A DNA stretch of 52,451 nucleotides from Caldithrix sp. (lineage in GTDB: Bacteria > Calditrichota > Calditrichia > Calditrichales > Calditrichaceae): contig WJIP01000209.1 in the NCBI GenBank assembly GCA_014730185.1, forward strand, positions 1 to 52,451. The letters run 5' to 3'. Shown here in pieces: positions 35,652 to 43,730 of the stretch. A model generated the notes under the pieces. It saw only the letters and a program-made list of their open reading frames with translations, made no database searches and had not been told where the DNA came from. The stretch's first letter is position 1. Each line of letters begins with the position of its first letter. Both the position numbers and the translations under genes were made by a program.

Positions 35652-36095
35652 ATGTCAGAAATGTTGGGAAATCGCTATTTTATAGCCAGGCAATTTAATA
35701 AAGCAGCCATTCATCTGGAACGAGCCCTGCAAGATGATCCGGACTCCATAAAAATAAAAAAAAAGTTAATCATTTGTTATATCCAGACCGGAGCCATTAA
35801 AAAAGCCTTACACTATTTTTATAATATTGTCATAAAAGATCCGCAAAGCATTATTAATACCGATCCTTACTATGATGATTGCCCCTGCTCGGAATTGATC
35901 CCCGAGTGGGAACAACAGGCAAAAAAAGAAAATTTTCCTCAAAAAATTACCCTTATCCTTGGCATTCTTTATCTCTATTGTGATTTGGACAAATCCATTT
36001 TTTATCTGCAAAAATCAACCCAAAATCACGAACATTATCAGGAAATCTCGGCTGTAATCAAAAAATTAACAACCCAGAAAAATGAATTTGAATGA
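35652..36095 (+). CDS. Small TPR protein, target of sigma-54 circuit
   Basis: This 147-residue protein has no signal peptide. Two to three tetratricopeptide-like helical pairs are visible: YFIARQFNKAAIHLERALQDDPDSIKIKKKLIICYIQTGAIKKALHYFYNIVIKDPQSI and a C-terminal LILGILYLYCDLDKSIFYLQKST. Between them is a DCPC motif (YYDDCPCSEL, about residues 77-86), which could bind a metal or form a disulfide. The start ATG 35652 has GAGG six bases upstream; a TTG at 35637 lies at or before the predicted transcription start, so it is excluded if the promoter is right. Function unknown; TPR proteins are adaptors. Confidence 0.75.
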   Translation: MSEMLGNRYFIARQFNKAAIHLERALQDDPDSIKIKKKLIICYIQTGAIKKALHYFYNIVIKDPQSIINTDPYYDDCPCSELIPEWEQQAKKENFPQKITLILGILYLYCDLDKSIFYLQKSTQNHEHYQEISAVIKKLTTQKNEFE

Positions 36096-36211
36096 CCGAA
36101 CACCTTCTGTCCTGCCTGCAGATATTTATCATCTACCGCACTAAAAAATAGATTGCAATTATCCGGTGCGAAGTTTAATTTTTATTCGTAATCTTTATTG
36201 CAGGAAACACC

Positions 36212-36925
36212 ATGGAGCAGATGGATATATTGGCTTTTGGCGCACATCCGGATGATGTTGAACTGTTTTGTGGCGGGACGCTGATCAAAATGAGCCGTCT
36301 GGGATACAATGTCGGCATAATCGATTTAACCCAAGGGGAGCTGAGTACCCGCGGTGATGTGCAGCAACGAAAGACTGAATCCGAACAAGCGTTAACAATG
36401 ATGGGTGGACGTTTGCGGGAAAATTTGGATATTGCTGACGGCACTATCCAATCTAATAATCAAAACCGTATGAAAGTTATCCGGACAATACGTAAATACC
36501 GCCCCAATATTGTATTAGCGCCTTATCCCATGGATCGACATCCGGATCATGAACAAGCTTCACTTCTGATTGAGCAGGCGGTTTTCTATAGTGGTTTGAA
36601 GAAGATTGATAGCGAGATGCCGGCTTATCGTCCGCCTCATGTGCTTTTCTATTTTAGCCACCGGATTGAAAGAATTTCATTTATCATGGATATAAGCGAT
36701 ACATTTGAAGATAAGGTTAAAGCACTGCAATCGTATGCAAGTCAGTTTTACAAGCCGGATGATCCCGGCGATCAACCACAAACCTATATAAGCAGCAAAC
36801 GATTTTGGGATAATGTGGAAGCCCGGGCGCGATATTTCGGTTCTCAAATTGATGTTGATTACGGAGAACCATTTCATAGCAAAACAAAGTTGAAAATAAA
36901 TAACTTAATGACCATATTCCCGTAA
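36212..36925 (+). CDS. bshB1: N-acetylglucosaminyl-malate deacetylase (bacillithiol, BshB1)
   Basis: This is a 237-residue LmbE/PIG-L zinc deacetylase. It has the N-terminal AHPDDVELFCGGTL (zinc ligands His, Asp and the catalytic Asp), LTQGELSTRGDVQQRKTESEQA, PNIVLAPYPMDRHPDHEQAS (third His and substrate Arg) and SHRIE. The LTQGE.STRG.V..R..E motif is typical of BshB1, which converts GlcNAc-malate to GlcN-malate in bacillithiol synthesis. BshA and BshC are not in the window. AGGAAACACC precedes the ATG. A related role in mycothiol-like or other LmbE chemistry is less likely. Confidence 0.88.
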   Translation: MEQMDILAFGAHPDDVELFCGGTLIKMSRLGYNVGIIDLTQGELSTRGDVQQRKTESEQALTMMGGRLRENLDIADGTIQSNNQNRMKVIRTIRKYRPNIVLAPYPMDRHPDHEQASLLIEQAVFYSGLKKIDSEMPAYRPPHVLFYFSHRIERISFIMDISDTFEDKVKALQSYASQFYKPDDPGDQPQTYISSKRFWDNVEARARYFGSQIDVDYGEPFHSKTKLKINNLMTIFP

Positions 36926-36960
36926 GCATATAATATGATGCATAAATTTTGGAGAGACGG

Positions 36961-37407
36961 ATGGAATTTAAATTTACCAAAGACAAATTAAATGAAATTG
37001 AAAATGTGTTGGATACTAAATTTGCCAAACGGGGTAATCAGTACCGGGCAGTGCTCCTGGATAAGGAAGAAGGGAGAAAATTAACGATTGAGATATATCC
37101 GGATATACCCATCGGCAAAAAAAATGGCAATTTAGTTTCAATTTATACATCCAATGCACATATACAGCTCCATTTTTGTGCGGGTGTTGTGGCCAGTGAT
37201 GTCTTAGGTGAAGTTACATTTTTTGCTCAATACGGTGAACGGTTATCCGGTGTAGTAGTCGAAAAGCGTGCTGCCTGTTCCGTATTTACCAATGTAGATT
37301 CTGAATTGCTCTCCGGTGATTTTGAAAAATTAGCCCCCGAAGTTATGCTTTCTGGAATTGCCTTATCTCTAACAGAGCCGTTGCTGGATAAAGATAAGGA
37401 AGAATAA
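36961..37407 (+). CDS. Conserved-looking protein of unknown function
   Basis: This is a 148-residue soluble protein with no signal peptide or membrane helix that I do not recognise. It reads as an alpha/beta domain: an N-terminal helix FTKDKLNEIENVLDTKF, then strands YRAVLLD, KLTIEIYPDI, NLVSIYTS, AHIQLHFCAGVVAS and EVTFFAQYG, and an acidic C-terminal tail. The start ATG 36961 has GGAGAGACGG just upstream; an ATG four codons earlier has none. Its stop shares a base with the recombinase start (TAATG), so they are coupled. It could be a small regulator or an enzyme subunit; no evidence decides. Confidence 0.6.
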   Translation: MEFKFTKDKLNEIENVLDTKFAKRGNQYRAVLLDKEEGRKLTIEIYPDIPIGKKNGNLVSIYTSNAHIQLHFCAGVVASDVLGEVTFFAQYGERLSGVVVEKRAACSVFTNVDSELLSGDFEKLAPEVMLSGIALSLTEPLLDKDKEE

Positions 37408-38297
37408 TGCATCCGCTGCTGAAGCAGTATAAGAGTTATCTGAGTATCGAACAAAATCTCTCCGATAACTCGATTGATGCGTATGTAAGGGATGTAAATC
37501 GATATCTGGATTATCTAAAACGAATTGGTATTAGCCATCCCGCAGAAGCTCGGCCAAAGCACGTTCATCGCCTCATTCAGCTACTAAGCGAAATGGGACT
37601 CCATTCCTCAAGCCTGGCCCGTAATATTTCATCGGTAAGCGGATTCTATCGCTATCTGATTGGTGAAAATTTTGTAGAACACGATCCTACACAAAATGTG
37701 GATCGCCCTAAAACTTCCCGGAAATTGCCTTCTGTATTAACTTATGATGAAATTAAGAAAATCGTAAACGTTCCGGATACCCGGGATAATTTGGGTTTGC
37801 GTAACCGAGCCATGCTGGAAACCCTCTATGCGGCGGGTTTGCGTATCTCGGAATTATTAAACTTGAATGTGATGGATATTTATTTTGATGAGCAAATTAT
37901 GAGGGTGTACGGTAAAGGTCGCAAAGAAAGACTTACCCCCATATCCGAAAATGCATTACAATGGATTGATACGTATCTGGATCGTTCACGACCATATCTG
38001 GACAGAAGAGGAAAAGGAGGCGGTTTTCTGTTTCTGAATGTCAGGGGAACGCCCATGTCCCGGATGGGATTTTGGAAAATAATGCACAAATGTCTGCAAG
38101 AGGTCGACATAAAAAAAGAAATTCATCCGCATACTTTCCGCCATTCTTTCGCCACACATTTACTCGAGAATGGCGCTGATCTGCGTGCAGTTCAGGAAAT
38201 GTTGGGTCATGCCGATATCAGTACGACACAAATCTATACCCACCTTGATCGAAGTTATCTGCAACAGGAATATCGGACATTTCATCCCAGAGGTTAG
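37407..38297 (+). CDS. Tyrosine recombinase, XerC/XerD type
   Basis: This is a 296-residue site-specific recombinase, the usual Xer length. The N-terminal SAM-like domain (about residues 1-90, YLSIEQNLSDNSIDAYVRDVNRYLDYL) is followed by the catalytic domain with Arg in AAGLRISEL (about 146), Lys in GKGRKERL, His/Arg in HPHTFRHSFATHLLENGAD, His in MLGHADIST and nucleophile Tyr in TQIYTHLD (about 277). The likely role is chromosome dimer resolution at dif; no dif-like site is visible nearby. XerD is slightly favoured over XerC by the HPHTFRHSFATHLLENGADLR sequence, but not certain. Confidence 0.93.
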   Translation: MHPLLKQYKSYLSIEQNLSDNSIDAYVRDVNRYLDYLKRIGISHPAEARPKHVHRLIQLLSEMGLHSSSLARNISSVSGFYRYLIGENFVEHDPTQNVDRPKTSRKLPSVLTYDEIKKIVNVPDTRDNLGLRNRAMLETLYAAGLRISELLNLNVMDIYFDEQIMRVYGKGRKERLTPISENALQWIDTYLDRSRPYLDRRGKGGGFLFLNVRGTPMSRMGFWKIMHKCLQEVDIKKEIHPHTFRHSFATHLLENGADLRAVQEMLGHADISTTQIYTHLDRSYLQQEYRTFHPRG

Positions 38298-38399
38298 GGG
38301 ACATTTTTTTATTGAGTGGATCATACCTGGACCAAAATAGGACAGACGGGCTAGTAGCTTTCCAGAAGTCTCAGAGGCAGAACAATATAGAAAGAATTA

Positions 38400-39005
38400 T
38401 TAAATTTTGTGAGCATCCACTAAATATAAATCCGATTGTTCAATTACCCGTTCACAGGTAAATTGAAACTGAACCAAAAATTGGGCCAATTCGCCGGCCG
38501 GTATCATCATATCGCGGGAGACGGCTTCACCCGCATCGCTGTGCAATTGATTGAGAGCATAATGGTCCATCAGATGCATAATGATAAATCTTCCATTTGT
38601 CTTCAGAATCCGCCGGAATTCCTTGATGATCAAATGCCTGTTGGAAAAATGGGGAAATACTGAAAAGCAGAGAACGGTTGCAAATGCATTATCGGCAAAG
38701 GGTGGTTTGTGACCGTCCCCATGGATAAAGTGCAGGGCGTTTTGATTTTGATATTTCTTTTTGGCACTTTGCAGCATATTTTCGGCAATATCAAATTCAA
38801 CAATGGTGTTGAGTGAATATTCTGATGTTAGAACCGGAATCAAGACTCCCGTACCACTTCCCATATCCAGTACAGGATCGTTTAATTTGGTAATATATTT
38901 CGAAAAAAGGTTTGAAATCCGTTCAATTTCGGTTTGGGAAATCTGATCATCCCAATGTTGTGCATGATGGTTAAAAAAATGTCGGCCTCTGGCCACTGCG
39001 GTCAT
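38400..39005 (-). CDS. Class I SAM-dependent methyltransferase
   Basis: This is a 201-residue methyltransferase. SAM-binding motif I is VLDMGSGTGVLIPVL (about residues 44-58), followed by EFDIAENML, FIHGDGHKPPFADNAFATVLCFSVFPHF and LKTNGRFIIMHLMDH. The start at ATG 39005 has AAAGGAG eight bases before; a longer frame from the track overlaps the S-component gene. It is the last gene of the NikR-headed operon, 11 bp after the S-component gene, so a link to nickel use is possible. It resembles UbiE-like enzymes; substrate unknown. Confidence 0.85.
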   Translation of the reverse strand: MTAVARGRHFFNHHAQHWDDQISQTEIERISNLFSKYITKLNDPVLDMGSGTGVLIPVLTSEYSLNTIVEFDIAENMLQSAKKKYQNQNALHFIHGDGHKPPFADNAFATVLCFSVFPHFSNRHLIIKEFRRILKTNGRFIIMHLMDHYALNQLHSDAGEAVSRDMMIPAGELAQFLVQFQFTCERVIEQSDLYLVDAHKI

Positions 39006-39016
39006 TGAGCACTCCT

Positions 39017-39556
39017 TTAATATTCTGATTGCTTTTTTTGTGTGTCCCATTGAGGAAAACGCTGCCGGATAATATACAATGCGGCCGGAACTACCGTGAG
39101 TTGTAAAACAACTCCCGGAATACCGCTTGCTACAATAGCTAAAGAAAATAAAGGATGGTCAAATCCAAAGAGTGGGGCGATCAATTGTACCAATGCGAAT
39201 AATAGCAACCGGTCGAAAACAATGGCACCAATAAGAGCTATCCAAAACGATTGTCTCAGGTGCACTTTAACGATCGAAATAAATAACGCAATGACGATCA
39301 ACTCCGCGGTTAATACCGGTAAAACCGGCGGTGCAATAGGTGGCATACCGGTTAAAATAAACGAAATTAAAGGACTGAATAAACCTAGCAACAGGGCAAA
39401 TTTCCATTGAACCAGCATGCTACCAACCATGACCGGCAGGAACATCGGTAAAAAAGCTGCTCCTAATCCGAGAAGATGGAAAAACTGAGGGAAGATAACC
39501 CCCAGAGCCAAAAATAATGCCGTAATCGGAATTTGTTTTAGTTGATCGTCATTCAT
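39017..39556 (-). CDS. ECF transporter S component (substrate-binding)
   Basis: This is a 179-residue membrane protein with about six helices (PITALFLALGVIFPQFFHLLGL, FLPVMVGSMLV, FALLLGLFSPLISFILTGM, VLTAELIVIALFISIV, FWIALIGAIVFDRLLLFALV, GVVLQLTVVPAALYII). The pattern FFHLLGLGAAFLPMFLPVMVG...SPLISFILTGMPPIAPP resembles S components of energy-coupling-factor transporters. It lacks the N-terminal MHI..G of NikM/CbiM, although the operon is NikR-controlled; a His is present in the first helix. A GTG at 39568 is an alternative start. Confidence 0.78.
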   Translation of the reverse strand: MNDDQLKQIPITALFLALGVIFPQFFHLLGLGAAFLPMFLPVMVGSMLVQWKFALLLGLFSPLISFILTGMPPIAPPVLPVLTAELIVIALFISIVKVHLRQSFWIALIGAIVFDRLLLFALVQLIAPLFGFDHPLFSLAIVASGIPGVVLQLTVVPAALYIIRQRFPQWDTQKKQSEY

Positions 39557-39561
39557 GTTAT

Positions 39562-41421
39562 CTACCACTTATAGTTAATGCCAATACGGGCATGGGTGCC
39601 GGGGGCCGGATATTCCGGCAAAACATAATAGGTTTTTCCAAGTATGTTAAATACTTTAAATGAAGTATCGAAACGCTTGTTCACCAAGCTCACGGAAGCG
39701 TTCATCACGTGGTAGTCGGGCAAAGGAGATTGACTGTTATTGCCAGCATATAATCCATCAACAAATTTACCAAAAACCGCGAGTCGGGCCTTTTGTACCG
39801 TGTATTTGATATTATATTTCAATTGTTGTTCAGGATTGTATGCCGTTAACTCATCCGGATCCATATAGCTGTATGCCAGTTGAAAATTCCAGGTCATAGT
39901 CGGATTATAACTCAGCTGCATTTCATACCCGTGCTGAAATGCCCGTCCGCTGTTTTGAAACAGAGATCGCGGAGGCGGTGATAGATTAGGCATTAACTGT
40001 ATCATGTTTTCCACATCGTTGTAATAATAGGAAAAACGGATTTTATTTTCTATACTCCAGCGGAATGCTGTTCCAAATTCTATACTTTTAATGTTTTCAG
40101 CATCTAAATTTTCATTGGCTGAGGGAAATAAATAAAGATCTCTCGGTGTCGGGCTTCGGAATCCTTGCTGATAATTGGAAAAAAGTTGCAGCATTGGATG
40201 CAAATCCAGAGTAATTCCTGCAACGGGAGAAACATTCGAAGCCGGTAAAGAATTGTAATGATACCGTAATCCGCTTTTCAGGTTAAGTCTGGGTATGGGA
40301 TTATAAAAAGCCAGGGCATAAAGTCCGGCGCTGGAAATTGTGTGCAGATCATTATTCACAATAGGCTGTCCGTTGGGTAATTTTGCAAAACTATTCTGGG
40401 CGCGTCCGCCGTAATGCAACAAATCGATGCCAGCCGCAACATTCCATTGTGATGATACATTCATGAATTGGTAGGATGAGAATCCGTACGTGTAATCATG
40501 GGCATCAAAGCCATCAAAAAAGAGGTGATGGCCCAGATTGGTGTAAATTTGCGTTGATCCTGTTAGCTTTTTGCCTTTATTTTTTAAGATCATTTCACCG
40601 GTACCGCGTCGAATTTTTCCGAACGTACCAATGTCCGCAACATCCGCATTGCCGCGGCTGGGGTCATCAAATTCGTAAGGTACAAAACGCCCACTGACCG
40701 AAAACTCCCATCGATCGTTGATTTGATGACTGAAGCCGGCCTGGAGATGATAGGATTGAAAGGAAGTATTGGCGATATGGCCATCTGTTTGCTGACGACG
40801 GGCAGAGATATGCAGGCCTGTATTTCCAAGTCTTTTGGCCATTTTGACTGAAAAGTTTGCTGTCCCGTAGGAGCCACCCTCCATTTGAACTTGGAAAGGA
40901 TGTTTATAGTTGGCACCGGTCACCAGGTTGACAACCCCGCCCATGGCATGATCACCAAAAACAGTAGACGCCGGTCCGGCTAATATTTCAACCTGTTGGA
41001 TGTTATCCTTTCCATATACATCGGGGAGGGGATGACCAAAAAGCCCCATGAAATCGGGATGACCATTTAATAATACCAAGACTCCTGTGTTGGGATGCCC
41101 CCCCTGGCCTCTCAAGTAAACCTGGCCCGAACCGGCTGTTCCTACACCATAACCCATTACTTTTTTTTCCAAAATAAAAGCGGATGGAAAATATTTATCA
41201 ACAACTTCCAGGGCGGAATGATTCGAAACCAATTGGACCTCTTCCGATGAAATCACTTCATAGCTGTATGGAATGTTTTTCAACGAAGTTTGATAGCGGT
41301 TTGCCACGACTACTATTGAGTCTTGCATGTCATAGACCGATGTAGTATCAGCAGGTGTGATGGCATGAAGCGGAAATATCAAACCGATCAATAGATAGAA
41401 CGAGACCTGATGATTTTTCAT
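39562..41421 (-). CDS. TonB-dependent outer-membrane receptor (nickel uptake)
   Basis: This is a 619-residue outer-membrane receptor. After the signal peptide (residues 1-20) comes a TonB-box-like DSIVVVANRY (about 35-43), the plug domain with VYLRGQGG, VLVLLNGHPDF, DNIQQVEILAGPASTVFG and AMGGVVNLVTG, then a beta barrel to the end (HARIGINYKW, terminal aromatic). The plug loop has H109, H121, M125 and H130 in GHPNT...GHPDFMGLFGHPLPD, a possible metal or metallophore site. The start at ATG 41421 has AAGGAG upstream. Position in the NikR operon suggests nickel or a nickel chelate. Confidence 0.88.
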   Translation of the reverse strand: MKNHQVSFYLLIGLIFPLHAITPADTTSVYDMQDSIVVVANRYQTSLKNIPYSYEVISSEEVQLVSNHSALEVVDKYFPSAFILEKKVMGYGVGTAGSGQVYLRGQGGHPNTGVLVLLNGHPDFMGLFGHPLPDVYGKDNIQQVEILAGPASTVFGDHAMGGVVNLVTGANYKHPFQVQMEGGSYGTANFSVKMAKRLGNTGLHISARRQQTDGHIANTSFQSYHLQAGFSHQINDRWEFSVSGRFVPYEFDDPSRGNADVADIGTFGKIRRGTGEMILKNKGKKLTGSTQIYTNLGHHLFFDGFDAHDYTYGFSSYQFMNVSSQWNVAAGIDLLHYGGRAQNSFAKLPNGQPIVNNDLHTISSAGLYALAFYNPIPRLNLKSGLRYHYNSLPASNVSPVAGITLDLHPMLQLFSNYQQGFRSPTPRDLYLFPSANENLDAENIKSIEFGTAFRWSIENKIRFSYYYNDVENMIQLMPNLSPPPRSLFQNSGRAFQHGYEMQLSYNPTMTWNFQLAYSYMDPDELTAYNPEQQLKYNIKYTVQKARLAVFGKFVDGLYAGNNSQSPLPDYHVMNASVSLVNKRFDTSFKVFNILGKTYYVLPEYPAPGTHARIGINYKW

Positions 41422-41462
41422 TATACTTGGCTCCTTTTTGAATGGCATACAGTTAAACACCC

Positions 41463-42239
41463 TTATGAATTTTGATTGATATGCCGTGTTTGTTGGAAAG
41501 CTAGTGGTCTTTCAAGATCATATTGTTCAAGTAAAGCACCATTGGTTAATATATCTGAAACCTGGCCATCCGCCACCACTTGACCTTTATAAAGTATAAT
41601 AACCCTGTGACACGTTTCATAAATCATATCCAAATCATGCGAAGTTATAAGAACGGTTTTTTCTTGATTTTGCAGCCATTTTATAATCTTCCGGCGATGT
41701 AAAGCATCCAGATTGCTTGTTGGTTCGTCCAGAGCGATGATTTCCGGTGTCATTGATAGAACAGTTGCTATAGCGGCCAGTTTACGCTCTCCGAAACTCA
41801 AATGGATGGAAGATCGGTGTTCAAAGCCCTCCAAACCGATAGTACGAAGAACCTCCCGGGACCGCTGTTTTGCTTGCTGGGGGGGGATTCCCATATTGAG
41901 CGGACCAAACATGACATCATCTAACAGGGTGGGCGAAAATAGCTGATCATCCGGGTTCTGGAAAACCAGTCCTACCAATGATTTGATGATCTTTTTGTTT
42001 TTTCGATTAATAATATAGTTACAAATTTTAATTTCATCCTCTGTGCGAAGTACTCCGTTCAACAAGGTTAAAAGTGTTGATTTTCCCGCGCCGTTTGGGC
42101 CTATGATGCCAATCCGTTGTCTGTTGGGTACAATCAGATGTAAATGATTCAAAACTGGGTTGCTGTCGTAAGCAAAAGACACATCTATCAGCTCTACAGC
42201 ATTTACGTAGTTAATCTTCTCAGTCGAATAGTATTTCAT
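41463..42239 (-). CDS. ECF transporter ATP-binding protein (CbiO/NikO-like)
   Basis: This is a 258-residue ABC ATPase. It has Walker A GPNGAGKSTLL, Q-loop VGLVFQNPDDQLFSPTLLDDVMFGPLNMG (the FQNPDDQLF stretch is typical of CbiO/EcfA), signature LSFGERKLAAIA, Walker B IIALDEPTSNLD and the switch His in LITSHDLDM. The start ATG 42239 overlaps the EcfT stop by 4 bp (ATGA), which fits EcfT and EcfA acting as one energising module. Only one ATPase gene is present, so it should work as a homodimer, as in NikO/CbiO systems. Confidence 0.93.
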   Translation of the reverse strand: MKYYSTEKINYVNAVELIDVSFAYDSNPVLNHLHLIVPNRQRIGIIGPNGAGKSTLLTLLNGVLRTEDEIKICNYIINRKNKKIIKSLVGLVFQNPDDQLFSPTLLDDVMFGPLNMGIPPQQAKQRSREVLRTIGLEGFEHRSSIHLSFGERKLAAIATVLSMTPEIIALDEPTSNLDALHRRKIIKWLQNQEKTVLITSHDLDMIYETCHRVIILYKGQVVADGQVSDILTNGALLEQYDLERPLAFQQTRHINQNS

Positions 42240-43027
42240 AACGAGACCGCCGCAATATGCATGGTGATTGATAAGGTCAAAACGACCAAGACGGTATCCG
42301 ATATCTTCCATTGTAACGCGTACTGCACATGGACTATACCGGAAAATCCTCGACTGATCATTGCAGCATAAATTCGTTCATTTTGTTCGATAACCCTGAT
42401 GAAGAAATGAACGGCTAAGTGACTCATGTGTTTTAACCGTATGTTCCAGGGTAAATAAACATATCTTGAACGATAGGCCAGTAATAACCGGTTCATCTCT
42501 TTTTTCAGTAGGGCAACAAAATGATAGCTGTAATACAGTACACTTTCCATCCACATTGGTGTCCTGAAAAACTTTAGAGCGGCGAAAAATTGCTGCCAGT
42601 TCATGGAAAGCAACAATAAACGGGTTAACCAAATGATCAACAGAAATTTTATGTTTATACGAATGAATTGAAGCAAACCGCTTTTATAGATGGATAATGA
42701 AAAGATTTGCAGAATCGAATCACCGTTTGCATTATGCGGTGAGCCAGGATTTTGGAACGGTAAAAGCAGGGTTACCATCAGGATCATTGGATATAATCGA
42801 AATACGTGTCTGGTCAGTAAAGAAAAGCGGTCCGCCGATAATACACTTACCAATAGAAATACTAACAGATAAAATCCCAAAATGTAACCATTTATCACAT
42901 CCGACAAAGTGACGCTGCCTAAAAAAAAGAGGTAGACGGCCAGTTTCATCCGGGGATCCAGGCGCGTGGTGAAAGATTGTTTTCCACTATTCGTCAATCC
43001 GGAATGGTGTTGTATACCATCAATCAT
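42236..43027 (-). CDS. ECF transporter transmembrane protein (CbiQ/EcfT-like)
   Basis: This is a 263-residue membrane protein coupling the ATPase to the S component. Features are LDPRMKLAVYLFFLGSVTL at the N terminus, hydrophobic helices over the first ~130 residues, and the two cytoplasmic coupling motifs AYRSRYV and AAMISRGFSG (A-x3-R-G type). The start is uncertain: ATG 43027 is preferred, but TTG 43039 directly after the nikR stop is possible. It is the second gene of the nickel operon. Confidence 0.88.
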   Translation of the reverse strand: MIDGIQHHSGLTNSGKQSFTTRLDPRMKLAVYLFFLGSVTLSDVINGYILGFYLLVFLLVSVLSADRFSLLTRHVFRLYPMILMVTLLLPFQNPGSPHNANGDSILQIFSLSIYKSGLLQFIRINIKFLLIIWLTRLLLLSMNWQQFFAALKFFRTPMWMESVLYYSYHFVALLKKEMNRLLLAYRSRYVYLPWNIRLKHMSHLAVHFFIRVIEQNERIYAAMISRGFSGIVHVQYALQWKISDTVLVVLTLSITMHIAAVSL

Positions 43028-43039
43028 TGTATAATCCAA

Positions 43040-43459
43040 TCAAGCTAAATCCTGTCCGGTGGAGGTTACATACAATTTGCCATTTTTTACTCCTTTAGTG
43101 GCCAGGATTTTATTGGCCAACTCCTGGATTTTTTTGGCTCTGCCTTTCAGAATGATGGCTTCCAGACAATTATCGTGATCCAGATGGATATGAGTTGAAG
43201 AAATAACCGAATCATGAGCCTGGTGCTGTATCTCCGTTAACCGTTCACTCAGTTCACGCTTATGATGGTCATAAAGTAGATGGAGGATGCCAACCACCTG
43301 GTGATCGCTTTCAATCTCTTCGGCTATTAAACGTTCCCGAATCATATCGCGTATGGCTTCAGAACGATTGGCGTAACCTTTTTGTCTGATCAGTTGATCA
43401 AATCGATCGATCAAGGATTTTTGCAGTGAAACTCCAAAGCGTACTAAATGATTTTGCAT
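43040..43459 (-). CDS. nikR: Nickel-responsive transcriptional regulator
   Basis: This is a 139-residue ribbon-helix-helix/ACT repressor. The N-terminal RHH is VRFGVSLQKSLIDRFDQLIRQKGYANRSEAIRDMIRERL. The nickel site is intact: H79, H90, H92 and C98 in THIHLDHDNCLE, with the same spacing as H76/H87/H89/C95 of E. coli NikR. It heads the transporter operon on the minus strand and has a NikR-like operator 16 bp upstream of its start, so nickel should repress its own uptake. Confidence 0.95.
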   Translation of the reverse strand: MQNHLVRFGVSLQKSLIDRFDQLIRQKGYANRSEAIRDMIRERLIAEEIESDHQVVGILHLLYDHHKRELSERLTEIQHQAHDSVISSTHIHLDHDNCLEAIILKGRAKKIQELANKILATKGVKNGKLYVTSTGQDLA

Positions 43460-43474
43460 GGCCGCACCATATTG

Positions 43475-43501
43475 GTGTTATAAATGTTTAAAAGGTAACA
43501 C
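43475..43501. promoter_or_regulatory. NikR operator
   Basis: GTGTTAT-N13-GTAACAC (arms at 43475-43481 and 43495-43501) is a 6-bp-perfect inverted repeat just upstream of nikR. It closely matches the GTGTTAC-N13/14-GTAACAC type of NikR box described, from memory, for non-enterobacterial genomes. It would give nickel-dependent autorepression of the operon. Confidence 0.72.
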
Positions 43502-43547
43502 GAAATATTGCCATTTCCAAATGAACTTGAACAATATCTCTAAAAAA

Positions 43548-43580
43548 TTATGGACCATAAATAACGCTTATGATTCATAA
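43548..43580. repeat. Two tandem 13-bp dyads
   Basis: TTATGGACCATAA (43548-43560) and TTATGATTCATAA (43568-43580) share the form TTATG-N3-CATAA and start exactly 20 bp apart, on the same face of the helix. They sit between nikR and the divergent acyltransferase gene and look like a paired operator of an unidentified regulator. Confidence 0.6.
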
Positions 43581-43730
43581 TTTGCCGGTAATTCTTTGGT
43601 CGTTGTCCCAAATCATTAGAAATACTTCTTTTTTGCAGCTGACTTGAATGATGGTTAAATTAATTCAATAACCTTAAATGATAACAACCATACGTTGGCG
43701 GCTATTATAAAATAATTTCAGGAAATTACC

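Noticed and set aside
39017-39556. S component as NikM/CbiM
   Set aside because: The conserved N-terminal MHI..G metal-binding start and the family length are missing.
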